Shown: positions 1-10,310, counted from the first letter of the stretch. The stretch: DNA of 64,000 bases from Tubulanus polymorphus (GCF_964204645.1 NC_134030.1:3943855-4007854); one strand, 5' to 3'. Notes: generated by a model from the letters alone, not told the origin. Program-made: numbers and translations.

Positions 1-680
1 TTAACTACCAGCAGCCATGACACGTATCCATCAATGAATCGTCTGCAACATCACTGGTTCAGTTTCAATCATCCTTACGTGCCGTTCGTTTCGTGAAGTT
101 TTGGATCGACTATTTCGTCATTTTCGTTGTTCTTGTACGGAAGTAGATTGATTTGTGTCGTCAACAGTTGCAGACTGAAGTACTCAGTAATTTCTTGCAC
201 AAGTTGAAGTTTTCTGCATCGATCATGCAGCAGATGTCTGTTGGCAGGTGTCTGTTGGTAGGTGTCCATATGCAGATGTTTTTTTTTTGCAGTTTCAGCG
301 TGAAATCATTAGCCATCTCTTCATTTACTTATAGGAGGTTTACATGTTTGTTATCAGTCAGCATCCCACATTATTAACATCTCGGACCAGTTATCCAGTC
401 CAAATCGATGAATTTCACCAACAGCACCCCCTAGAAAGAATTTATGCAATATTTTCAGCTGTTTCGAGGTAATTCCAATCAGAAACATTTGTTAACAATT
501 TTATCTTTTCCACTCTATTGTGTACGAATCATTTCAATCTTTGTCGACCAAATCCAACATTCATGTTTGAATACATAGATCCATATGTGTCGGTAATTAG
601 CTCGCTATATTCTACTCATTAACATTGCTTGTTATTCTTTCCTCACCTTAAAATTTTCGTTTAATTTTTCGAATCTGCAG

Positions 681-802
681 TTTTACATCCAGGGTAATAT
701 ACATGAAGCGGCCGATTACAACTTCAGGACATGCGTCAGTGAAGATTACAATTTCCGCTTCTTGTTATGGGTCGACAACAAATCGTCTATCCAGTGTTTT
801 CA
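681..802 (+). CDS. Possible internal exon, unit 1 (122 nt)
   Basis: A pyrimidine-rich stretch ending in TCTGCAG precedes position 681, and a good donor GTAAGAA starts at 803. Two frames are open. The frame starting at 681 reads a peptide with varied protein-like composition, including ADYNFRTCVSEDYNF and FLLWVDNKSSIQCF, and leaves in phase 2. The other contains ATG at 703 and leaves in phase 1, which fits the terminal exon at 5149. The 122 nt are identical in units 1 and 2 and carry one change in unit 3, less than the flanks. I recognise no family. It could be an exon of the plus-strand gene, an exon fragment of an unrelated gene caught in the unit, or chance. Confidence 0.35.
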
Positions 803-816
803 GTAAGAAATTAACA

Positions 817-924
817 AGCCAGGTCCCTTTGAAAAACAGGAGGGTCACATCCTATGTGACAGTCCCTGAAAAAACAGTGGGGTCCTTAAAAAATGACAGA
901 CGGGTCTGAGACCCGGACCTGGCT
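817..924. repeat. Compact multi-stem foldback element, unit 1
   Basis: The outer arms AGCCAGGTCC (817-826) and GGACCTGGCT (915-924) are perfect inverted repeats. Inside are a second stem around GTCACAT/ATGTGAC with flanking CAGGAGG/TCCCTG pairing, and a third, CGGGTCT-G-AGACCCG. This predicts a closed structure with two internal hairpins about 108 nt long. It starts 14 nt after the donor of the possible exon 681-802, so it would lie at the start of an intron. It may be a tiny foldback transposon or a structured RNA. Confidence 0.55.
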
Positions 925-1259
925 CTTATCGAAAACACTGCTATCATCCATCGCTTTTTCGTTACTACGTTCGAAGGAATTTCTGATCTTTGTCCATTGG
1001 CCCGTTTTTACTCTTCGTCCCTTTCAATGTTCACTGTCCATTGCTTAATCATAAGGGCTTTCATGGTGCAACGATCCTACTAAGTCCCAAAGGATCAAAT
1101 ATCGATGACCATTTTGACAGAACGTTTCCTTTCGTTTCGACGTATCTTTTTTACATGTATGAATCATGATATTACTTTCCATTTCTTTTTGATTGGTTCA
1201 GCATCCTGTTGATCGATAAATCAAGTAGCACTGTTCTTGCGGTGGACCGGTGGTCAACA
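925..1259. other. Non-coding stretch after the foldback
   Basis: AT-rich sequence conserved among the three units. I see no exon, repeat or promoter in it. Confidence 0.5.
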
Positions 1260-1526
1260 ATTTCTGTCGATTCTTTTTCATAATCCTTATCGCTTGCGGA
1301 TTCTAGACTAAAGTTTCTTCAATTCTCTCGAATATCGTTAAAATTTTCTTGTATGTTTTTTAAAATTCCTCCAGCAACGATTCGAGAACTGTAACTTGTT
1401 TTTCGTCGATATCTTCTCTGAGGAGTGCTCCATTTTTCTCAACATTTTTTCAGATGTTGATAATAAACATTGTTGTTGTTTCTTCAGTTCTGCCCGGATG
1501 GCTTCACCTTCAGAGGGCTCACCCAT
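1260..1526 (-). pseudogene. Decayed coiled-coil ORF remnant, unit 1
   Basis: On the minus strand an ATG at 1526 opens MGEPSEGEAIRAELKKQQQ, continuing as a charged, heptad-like stretch (LLSTSEKMLRKMEHSSEKI). After about residue 39 the protein-like reading moves to another frame (EDIDEKQVTVLESLLEEF), indicating a frameshift and then stops. A charged coiled coil of this kind at a protein N-terminus resembles ORF1 or Gag-like proteins of retroelements. That is inference; no catalytic domain is visible. Probably a broken transposon fragment. Confidence 0.4.
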
Positions 1527-2080
1527 CCATGAAAATAATACTAAAAAATACTACTGTTGGTTATGACCAGGAATGAAGTTTTGCAGAGAGATGACGAAGT
1601 GACGATGTGCAATCCATTGATTCTTTACTAAACTGAATTGCTGCTTTATTTCTATATTAAAAACTACAAAAGTATCAGCTTATCATCTCATGGACGGTGT
1701 GCGATCGGACGGTGTGAGCGGAAGTTGCGATTAGCACAGATGTTGCCGCGGGATCCGGATAAGTGCCAGTTACACGCTTATCTCTGTACTGAGGAGAATC
1801 ATTCACAAAATCGCTACTTTTGGTTTACAGTTCCAACTTCTCTTTTTGTCAGAACGTCAAAATTCACTTCTTTTTTTACTCTCTTTAGTATTCGTCTGAT
1901 TGTAATTAGGTCGCACCAACATTGTGTAGGAAACTCAACATGTAATATGCCATAATTACTATTTATACAGATCAATCTATCCAATATTCTGAATTATTCA
2001 GTAAAAATGAATATAGCGAAAATCTGACAAGAATATTGCTACTTTTCAGCTGCACCAAAGCATACGGTCCCATACAGTGG
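1527..2080. other. Non-coding stretch between ORF remnant and 24-bp repeats
   Basis: Open frames here are short and change between units through homopolymer length differences. GGACGGTG is repeated near 1693-1716. Nothing else is recognisable. Confidence 0.45.
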
Positions 2081-2138
2081 TTTAGTCAGTATCCGGACCA
2101 CAGTTTAGTCAGTATCCGGACCACAGTTTAGTCAGTAA
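2081..2138. repeat. 24-bp minisatellite, unit 1
   Basis: Three tandem copies built on TTTAGTCAGTATCCGGACCA, the last degenerate. Related in motif (TTTAGTCAGTA...GGAC) to the 38-bp array at 32220-32420. Confidence 0.8.
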
Positions 2139-2562
2139 CGAAACTGTGTGATTCATTTCGTTCTGAGAACAGATTTTATCAAATTTCCTCTAGCTGTTCT
2201 TCAGATAGGCCTACCCTTTGACTAAATGTTTTATTTTCAGAATTCTTTTATAAAAAGTATATCCTCCACCGTTATCCAGGCCTGACATTTATCAAGGTCT
2301 ATCCTGTTTTACACCTTACAAGTTCGACAGCGACATTTGATATTGTTTTTTCTGTAAATGGCTGCAGCTGTATTCATAGTGAATTATTCCACTGAATGAT
2401 TCTATACTTGAATGGTAAGTAGTGACTTATTTGAAATACTTAATGAATTCATTTGAAAAAGGCCTAAATTCTAAATATCATTAATTGTTCGCGTTTTAAC
2501 GATGTTTGATTTTTATAGATAAAAATCTTATTATAATTTGTAGTGAATGGATTTGATTGTAT

Positions 2563-2681
2563 GAAGGTACAGCAGTGGACAGTGTCATGTGAAATGGTTT
2601 TTACCCCTGATGGTTGTTTCTGAAGGTACAGTAGCCGGCAGTGTCATGTGAAATGGTTTTTAACCCTGATGGTTGTTTCTG
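2563..2681. repeat. 59-bp tandem duplication
   Basis: Two adjacent copies starting with GAAGGTACAG and ending TGGTTGTTTCT. Present in all three units. Confidence 0.85.
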
Positions 2682-3059
2682 AGAATAACAGTTGAAGTTT
2701 TTCGTTTGATGATGAAAATACAGAAGAAATATGAATGAAATTTTTGGTGTCATTTTTCTGTTTGTCATGCAATGAAAATGAATTAGACTTACTTAGCAAA
2801 AACCATAGGGAAATGTACAGTACTCGAAGGAAATATCACAATTTTTGGAACTAAAATTCGGTGAAAATTCATTTTAGAAAAAAATATTTTCAAATGTATC
2901 GCATTTTATTGGATTTTTTGCCCTTAATGATACTGTAGACTTCGCTTAAACTGGTAGACGGTCTATATCTGGTATAATCTGTTCAATTCGATGAAATAAA
3001 GATGAAATGTTGTTCTAAATACATATGTTTTGCCTTTTATGGTATTGCTCTGTTCGATG

Positions 3060-3345
3060 ATGATAATAATAACAATATTATGCGTCTGATGTAGCCCTAA
3101 ATCCAGCAGCAGCTCAGAGCGCTTTACATTTTACGGTTTTATTGCCCCAGCCATTTAATGGTCTGCTGGGGTGAAGTAACATCCGAGCAGCTGCTAGGCG
3201 CTCAGGGGTCATCTATCAGGCCAGGTACCCAATTACTCCTGGGTGCAGAGAGGCAATGAGGATAAGTGTCTTGCCGGGGACACAACAGTAATATACGGGG
3301 TTCGAATCCATGACGATCTGGTTTCCCAGAACGCTTTCCGTATCC
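3060..3345 (+). mobile_element. SINE-like dispersed module, unit 1
   Basis: A GC-richer block with a TGATAATAATAAC start, a TGCTGGGGTGAAGTAAC core, GGCAATGAGGATAAGTGTC, and a tRNA-promoter B-box match GGTTCGAATCC at 3299-3309. Blocks with this order of motifs occur as dispersed repeats in many marine invertebrate genomes (recollection, not a search). It has no coding capacity. In unit 2 the B box is mutated. Confidence 0.45.
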
Positions 3346-3450
3346 CATAAATGTTCACTTCATTTCCGTTTATTCCTAAACCGGTAAATTGTAATGGCTG
3401 TTTCCCTATATTATAGAATACATTTATGTACTATCAACCTTCTATCTCTG

Positions 3451-3503
3451 CTAGCAAAAATACATAAAAACATACATACATCTTTATGTATTTTTGCTGC
3501 TAG
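3451..3503. repeat. Inverted repeat with CTAGCAAAAATACATAAA arms
   Basis: CTAGCAAAAATACATAAA (3451-3468) pairs with TTTATGTATTTTTGC-TGCTAG (3483-3503) around a short loop. The same AAATACATAAA/TTTATGTATTT arm pair recurs at 24488-24524. Confidence 0.8.
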
Positions 3504-4369
3504 TGATTAGGCCTTATGTTCTATTAATGCACATGCATGACTTAAACTGGTCATAGTTTCAATTACTCAAAGAGGACATCACAAGTGAACTGAATCGGAG
3601 GAAAATGTTGCGGGATAAAGAAACATGAAATGTCCAGTATATTGAAGGACTTGTGTTCGTGTGTAATTAGAGAAAAACCCTCAGAGTGCCCATCATTGTT
3701 ACTTAAAAGCAGGAAAATCAGTAGAAACTTTGGAGCTCAATAGAGTGAAAACTGTAAGAGATAAAGCTGGTAATTGAAAAGTTTGTAGGGTATGACCCTT
3801 GGATAATTTTGGTGATGATTATTCTTACTGAAAGTGAAGTCCCATGCAAATGAGCTAATTCGCATAAATCATAATCAGTGACCTATTTATTTGAAAACCC
3901 CCTAAATTGCAGGTATCAAAATGAACAAATCGGGTATCTAGCCTCAGCTAACAGCTGACAATGGAATATTCTATGTCTACAATCAGAAATATATATTTTA
4001 TGGGTAATTATAATTAGTAAATGAGCTAATAATTAAATCATGTGACCTCCGGATAAGTACCCGCTACTTTCAAATGCAAAAAAACTCAAATATTTCGAAT
4101 AGCAACACCATAAAAACGCAGCATAAAAACTTACTAATGGGTGCTGCCATTTAATCAAGCCATTTAGCGGCAGGTTTCTCCGCTGAATTCTATGCGACTA
4201 AACTGCTATAAGAAATGTCGACGAAAGTCGACAGGGCACTGAAAAGGTTATAGAAGGAATTTGGGGATTCACTACATGGTCAGATTGTATAAAATACAAA
4301 GAAATTGATTATTTTGACCGCTATTAGGCTCAATAAAACTTTTGATCAAATAACCTAATGAGATGAAAA
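3504..4369. other. Non-coding stretch before the retroelement fragment
   Basis: AT-rich, present in both units with small indels (for example a deletion near 36873). Part may be 5' sequence of the truncated retroelement, but no reverse transcriptase motif can be read. Confidence 0.4.
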
Positions 4370-4768
4370 ATGCTGAGATATCGCACGTGCCCCCTCATCC
4401 GAGAAACAACCGTTTGCCGCAGCCACAACAAAATGTACGCGATCCGCAGCACAATTAATTGCGCGACCCGTGAAATCATATACTGCATCGAATGCACCAA
4501 GTGCAACCTGCTGTACGTCGGCCTAACCGGAATGTCTTTACAAGAACGCGTCACACATCACGTCTCGCGCATCAGAACAAATAATTCGACTCCAGTCGCG
4601 GACCACTTCAACCAGGTCGACCACACCTACCAACACTTTCGGGTGTATGGTCTCCAACACCTACCAGGCTCGACGAGACCGATCCGCGAAGCAGCCAAAC
4701 GAGACTGGATATTGGTCTTGATTCGTTTCAATATCAAATCGACACTAATTTTAGATACCAGAAACTAG
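4370..4768 (+). pseudogene. Penelope-like element C-terminal GIY-YIG fragment, unit 1
   Basis: A 132-residue open frame. Cys-rich residues (CRTCPLI, then CIECTKC) are followed by the endonuclease core IIYCIECTKCNLLYVGLTG, in which IIY and YVG are the GIY-YIG strands. Then come the expected arginine in SLQERVTHH, PVADHFNQVDH, and a C-terminal REAAKRDWI with the likely catalytic Glu. This order is typical of the C-terminal endonuclease of Penelope-like elements, where it follows the reverse transcriptase. No RT is visible upstream, so this is a 5'-truncated copy. It lies inside the long intron of the plus-strand gene. I counted about nine differences from unit 2 in 400 bp, consistent with neutral decay. 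Confidence 0.75.
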
Positions 4769-5148
4769 CGTAGTACCCGTCCACGGATGGATTGTCATAA
4801 ATGTATTGGATATAGTTATAAAATGTACGCTGAAAGATTCCATTATCTGCCTCATTTATGATCTACTATACCGTTGTCTAACAATATGGTTATTACAGAT
4901 AATGAGAGTGGTAAAATTGTTTTTACAACAGCGTTAGAGGGTGGCAACCATCTCTTGTAACCAGCGACATGACAAATATGGTTGTTTCCGAACGTTCAAC
5001 TGGCCCTTCGTTCATTCTTCCACCACATCACCTTCCGTTACCTATCAATGAATATCGCCTGCTGCATTATTTTATAGGTTACTTTTTACAGATATGAAAA
5101 TTATGCGTAATATTCGTGATCCTTAATGTTTTGTTTTTTTCATTCCAG
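4769..5148. other. Intron end before the terminal exon
   Basis: Non-coding. It ends in a strong acceptor: TTTTGTTTTTTTCATTCCAG at 5129-5148. No other feature seen. Confidence 0.6.
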
Positions 5149-5897
5149 ATTTGGATGTTTTAACAGCAATACAGAAAAACAAGTCTGAAGCAGCCCGCGA
5201 AGCTCGTAACATCTTTGGAGCTTTCGTTAACAGGTGCGTTGACTCCCTTCGCGAGCCTGAGGAGCAAGCTCCTCCATTAGTTATTGTGCCACCTTTTGAG
5301 CTTGCTCTTCCGCAGGAGGCGGACCCTGCTCCTGTACATCTGGAGCAGGAGGACGCCCCTGCCGTGGGGACCCCGACAGAGGCCCCACCGCTTCAGACGC
5401 CCGCACTGCGTCGGTCGCCCCGTAGAAATAAAAATCCAGATATCAATTATGCAATAGGTTCGGGGCGTCCCAAAACAAAAAAGGGCAAACGTGCGGCTCG
5501 TCCTCCTCCACCGAGACAACCAAATTTTGAGGAGGAGAGCAGTGATGAGGAGGAATTCGCCACTCCTGGAGCGACATCACCACCAGGGCCCGCAACACCA
5601 CCACCACCACCACCATCAACTGGACCAGCATCAACGATACCACGAATTAGACGAAACAAAAGAAGAATAGAAGAAGAAAATGAAAATAATGAAACACCTA
5701 ATATTACACCCGCCCAGGCGTCAACATCGGGCGCTCCAGTGGGGGCGCCACCCTCCCCCGCTGTTGAGCTTATCGCGCGCGGCCCTGGTTGGTCTAAAAA
5801 CATTGATTACCACGATCCCATCAAAATGCTCCGCGATGTTGAAGGGGCCTTTAAAGGAAAATTTCAAATGGTTAAACGTCGGCGAACATCAAAGTAA
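5149..5897 (+). CDS. Terminal coding exon of the array gene: proline-rich, AT-hook-like nuclear protein (unit 1)
   Basis: The frame is open from a pyrimidine-tract acceptor to TAA at 5895-5897 (248 codons plus a split first codon). There is no usable ATG near its start, so it must be spliced to an upstream exon; it needs a phase-1 donor. Residues 1-40 look helical (TAIQKNKSEAAREARNIFGA). A Pro/Glu-rich segment follows, then basic RRSPRR and GRPKTKKGKR with the GRP core of AT-hooks, an acidic EEESSDEEE patch, a run of prolines, the basic patch RIRRNKRR, and a C-terminal KRRR. This suggests a largely disordered nuclear, DNA-binding protein. I recognise no family. Against unit 2: three silent changes, one replacement, one proline codon gained. 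Confidence 0.75.
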
Positions 5898-6319
5898 ATC
5901 AGCCCCTTCACTCGCCATCACCCGGGCAACAACATCAGCCCACGCACGTCTGCAGATCGGCACTTCTTGAAACTCAGTTTTCCCTTCCTCCTTCGTCGAT
6001 CTGCAGGTCACGCAGTGTTAAATATCTGTCAACACTCCTTGAACCAGTGGGCGTGCAGTCCTTCCTTACTTTTATTTTGAAAAATATAAAAACAAAAAAC
6101 CAGACCTTTATTTAATCATTGTTTTTATGGAGTTTTTACGGTTTCTCCAAAAAAATTTAAAATGACACAAATATAAAAAAATTCATTAACATTTCATCAA
6201 TTTATTTATTTTTTGGATTAAAAGAAATTTTTTTCCATCATCTCCCATTCTCATTCATATACATTTTAAATCATTTATTCATTTGTTTTTTGACTGTACG
6301 TCCCACTGTGTTCCATACC
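5898..6319 (+). other. 3' flank or UTR of the terminal exon
   Basis: Directly after the stop there is a GC-richer 150 bp with CTGCAGATC repeated on both sides (a short dyad about 5950-6007), then AT-rich sequence with TTTATTTAATC. Probably 3' UTR. Unit 1 has no perfect AATAAA close by. Confidence 0.4.
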
Positions 6320-6760
6320 ATTTTTGCAAAACCTTATTCATTAAGGTCCATTTTGCTTCTCACGATGCTGAAGCATTTACCATTTTTGCATTTCCTCTTG
6401 CAACACCTTATTAACTATGGTTCATTTTGCTTCTCACAATGCTGAAGCATTTACCATCCTCGCATTACCTCTTACCATGTCTTATTAACGAAGGTTCATT
6501 TTGCTTCTCACGATGCTGAAGCATTTACCATCCTCGCGTTACCTCTTACAACACCTTATTAACTAAGGTTCATTGTGCTCCTCATGATGCTGAAGCATTT
6601 ACCATCCTTGCATTACCTCTTACAACACCTTATTAACTAAGGTTCATTTTGCTTCTCATGATGCTGAAGCATTTACCATCCTTGCATTACCTCTTACAAC
6701 ACCTTATTAACTAAGGTTCATTGTGCTTCTCATGATGCTGAAGCATTTACCATTTTTGCA
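6320..6760. repeat. 74-bp tandem repeat, six copies (unit 1)
   Basis: GCTGAAGCATTTACCAT recurs at 6367, 6441, 6514, 6589, 6663 and 6737. Each monomer contains the dyad ATGCT-GA-AGCAT. Confidence 0.93.
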
Positions 6761-7560
6761 TGGTCTTTCTTATGAGTCATCTATTCTAACGCTATGGTCG
6801 GCCATGTAAAATCTCTTTCGGGATATGCAGGGAATCAATTCCTATAATAACTCCTATGGAGTTTGAAAAAGGTGGATTTTTCAAATCAAAAGGAACAGCA
6901 TTCACATGTGATTCCTTATTGAACTAGGAACGTGGAGAAGGAATAGCTATGTTTCACACACATAATGCGTTTCCTTATGAAGCTGAAAATAACGTGGAGA
7001 AGGAACAGCTATGTTTCACATAATGCGATTCCTTAGGAAACTACATTGAAACAGATTGTTCAATGTTCCATGTTGCCCCCTCCCCCAAATACTATGACGT
7101 TTATACGTCAAGTGTAAAACCATTATATCGTTATAAACATACTTGTTTTTCTAATTACAGAATTAAAGATTAATTTAATATGACATGAAAACTTGAATGA
7201 TTGAAATGTTAATATCTAATGCTCAACAACGGAGGAAAATCCTTCACATGTGAGCGGAAGGATCGAAAATGTTTACTCAGGAAGGAAAAGGAATATATAT
7301 TTATATACGTGAGATTGCTTGGATTAAAAATTGCACAAGAAAGGAAACCACAGCAAAGACTACGGTAATCAATTTCATCACATTTCTAAGGTGCGAAAGT
7401 TCACTGGATCAGTGATCAATCCATGAATTTACGAGTTCTTAATTGAACATGCAAAAATCTGCAAAAATGCAATGATAAAGAATCTTGGATAAAAAAAGAA
7501 TAAAATAAAGACCTTGGATTAGAGAATTATACGTAATCACTACAGTGATCAGGTTTTATT
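6761..7560. other. Non-coding stretch with short internal duplications
   Basis: Around 6900-7050 a segment with GGAGAAGGAACAGCTATG and TTTCACATAATGCG is repeated two to three times with gaps. The rest is AT-rich and carries no recognisable gene. Confidence 0.5.
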
Positions 7561-8480
7561 GATAGATATTGATCTCTACTTATCCTAAGGATCACCAGGA
7601 TGAAGATTTTAAGACTCTTGTTAGATAATCTGCATCTCTTGTTGAAATCAATAAGGCATATGAGAGAGGAGGTCTGAGATATGAGAGAGGAGGTTCAGGG
7701 ATATGAGAGTTAATGGAGATATGATAGAGGAGTTTATGGAGATATGAATGATAGAGGATTTTATGGAGATATGATAGAGGAGTTTATAGAGATATGATAG
7801 AGGAGATGGTCTAAAAGGAAAATTGTTAAGTCCATAACAATCGAGCAACTCAGTAATAGACGCCACTCTGATATAAGTAACTCCTGGTCCTCGATTGGGG
7901 TCTAGATTGCAGGAATTGCATTTAGCAATTTAAATATGGTTGATAGAGCGTGGAATTGTTTCCGTGTAGTCATGCAATGCACAAAACACACATCAGATTA
8001 AGGCTGTTGAGAGGGAATTATCAATAGATGAAGTTGGTTTCAAGAGGTTGATCATTCATATGGCAGTTAATCAGATCAGGTTCTCAGGTGCTTCCTTGGT
8101 CCCCAAAAACTGCATAAGTTGTATCAAAGTATGTGATATAACCTACTAATTGATTGCGTAAAAAGAGGCTACTTGTAGTTTCTCAGCCACTTTGCAATTA
8201 TTGTTGTAAAGAGGTCACAAAATCAGACCAGCACCACCAATAGATTTCTATTGAATAGTTAGTGTTGTAATTTTTGTGGTTCCAGTTTTTTTTTCACTTT
8301 CCGAGATAGAACAAAATTCCTAGATTTTGGGTCCTTCAGTGCTGAAATTCTATTTTATCACAAATTTTAAGTTTCCTAATCTTAACTTTGCAAAAATTTG
8401 AACAAAAATTTTTAAAAAAATTCTTAAAAAATGAGAAATTAAAAAAAGTATAGGCCCTAATAGACATATTTTATGATAAC
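7561..8480 (+). repeat. Direct repeat A1 (unit 1)
   Basis: About 0.9 kb that recurs at 9400-10310 in the same orientation. It contains a GAGATATGATAGAGGAG-type degenerate minisatellite (about 7670-7810), CAATCGAGCAACTCAGTAATAG, and a block around GAGGCTACTTGTAG. Unit 2 has only one copy (about 40611-41510). Confidence 0.88.
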
Positions 8481-8549
8481 TTTCTTAATTAAGGAGTCAT
8501 CAAACGAGATAATATGAGGTATTTGAGATTGTCATGAGTTTGAACTTAC

Positions 8550-8774
8550 TTAATTCACAAAGCACGCCGAGGGAGGTGCGATCTAAGGTCAGGACCTTGG
8601 CGCGCACAGCCTCCATAAAGCTACGAAAAAGATCTGCTTTATTAGTTGACATCGTTGACAGTTGGTATTTTCTTTCCGTTTTTTTTTTACTGCTGACTTT
8701 TGACTGCTGACTACTGACTGTTGACTGATGACTCTGACTGCTGACTGCTGACTGCTGCTGACTGCTGACTGCTG
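8550..8774 (-). CDS. Minus-strand paralogue of array-gene exon 2 (unit 1 only)
   Basis: Reading the minus strand, an acceptor TTTTTTACATTTCAG ends at 8775. Then come a CAGCAGTCAGCAGTCAG-rich leader, an ATG at 8652-8650, 34 codons, and a donor GTAAGTTC at 8549. The peptide shares RAKVLTLDRTSLG and the following C-x-L with RAEVLTLDPVSLG in exon 2 at 31393-31606. Both exons have the same leader type, the same phase-1 exit and homologous upstream intron sequence, including a TTCAACCATGACTCGAATCC match. This is therefore an inverted duplicate of the exon 2 region. I find no matching exon 3 or terminal exon on the minus strand, and no promoter. It may be an orphan exon, an antisense gene or a decaying copy. 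Confidence 0.6.
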
Positions 8775-8986
8775 CTGAAATGTAAAAAAGAAATTCTATG
8801 AAAATCAAGAATTAAATCGAAAATGGTCAGTTTTAAGGAATACTCATCAAACTGAGTTTATATCCTAAACAATTGATACCCAGCAAAAAAAAATTTAAAT
8901 AAAAATCATTTAATGAATGAACATTAAAATTGTCGCTATTATTTAAACGTTATTCCAAGAAGCCACCGGAGTTAATCTCAATTTCA

Positions 8987-9128
8987 GTTGGCTACGAAAT
9001 AGATCTGCTTTAGTTGACATCTTGATGTTCTTTAGTTGATATTTTCTCTATGTTTTCCTTCTGCTGACTGTTGACTGCTGACTGTTGACTGTTGACTCTG
9101 ACTGATGACTGCTGACTGCTGACTGCTG
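8987..9128 (-). pseudogene. Truncated tandem copy of the minus-strand exon
   Basis: A second acceptor and CAGCAGTCAG-type leader are followed by ATG at 9020-9018 and MSTKADLFRS. The reading is then cut and joined directly to upstream intron sequence (CAACTGAAATTGAG). The flanking intron block is duplicated too (8800-8980 matches 9140-9350). This is a broken local duplicate. Confidence 0.7.
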
Positions 9129-9399
9129 CTGAAATGTAAAAAAAGATATTCTATGAAAATCAAGAATTAAATCGAAAATGGTCAGTTTTAAGGAATACTC
9201 ATCAAACTGAGTTTATATCCTAAACAATTGATACCCAGCAAAAAAAAAATTGAAATAAAAATCATTTAATGAATGAACATTAAAATTGTCGCTATTATTT
9301 AAACATTATTCCAAGAAGCCACCGGAGTTAATCTCAATTTCAAAGCCAGTTGGCTGCGTTTCTCGAATGAATATTTTCTATGGATTCGAGTCATGGTTG

Positions 9400-10310
9400 A
9401 ATCCTAATGATCACCGGGATAAAGATTCTGAGTTTAAGATTCTTGTTAGATTAATCTGCATCTCTTGTTGAAATCAATAAGGCATATGAGAGAGGAGGTC
9501 TGAGATATGAGAGAGGCAGTTGGGGAGGTATGAGAGTGGAGGTTCAGGAGAGTGGAGGTTCAGGAGAGAGGAGGTTCAGGGAATATGAGAGTTTATGGAG
9601 ATATAATAGAGGAGTTTATGGAAGTATGATAGACGAATTTATGGAGATATGATAGGGGAGTTTATGGAGATATCATAGAGGAGTTTAAGGAGATATCATA
9701 GAGGAGATTGTCTAAAAGGAAAATTGTTAAGTTCATAACAATCGAGCAACTCAGTAATAGACACCGCTCTGATAAAGTAACTTCTGGTCCTCAATTGCGG
9801 TCTGAATTGCAAGAATTGCGTTTAGCAATTTAAATATGGTTGATAGAGCGTGGAATTGTTTCCATGTAGGCGTGCAATGCACAAAACACACATCAGATTA
9901 AGGCTGTTGAGATGGAATTATCAGTAGATTTAAGTAATCGACGATGAATTTGGTTTCAAGAGGTTGATCATTCATATGGCAGTTAATCAGATCAGGTTCT
10001 CAGATGCTTCCTTGGTCCCCAAAAACTGCATAAGTTGTATCAAAGTATGTGATATAACCTACTAATTTATTACATGAAAAGAGGCTACTTGTAGTTTCTC
10101 AGCCACTTTGCAATTATTGTTGTAAAGAGGTCCCAAAATCCGACCAGCACCACCAATAGATTTCTACAGAACAGTTAGTGTTGTAATTTTTGTGGTTCCA
10201 GTTTTTTTTCACTGTCCGAGATAATAAAAAATTCCTAAATTTTGAGTCCTTCAGTGCTGAAATTCCATTTTATCACAAATTTTAAGTTTCCTAATCTTAA
10301 CTTTGCTAAA
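9400..10310 (+). repeat. Direct repeat A2 (unit 1)
   Basis: Second copy of A1 with a longer GGAGGTTCAGGAGAG minisatellite. A1 and A2 bracket the minus-strand exon segment 8481-9399. Confidence 0.88.

Noticed and set aside
75-377. Overlapping 64-codon minus and 74-codon plus frames at the unit start, repeated in units 2 and 3
   Set aside because: The differences between units in the minus reading are all replacements. No splice or promoter signal supports either frame; chance open frames.
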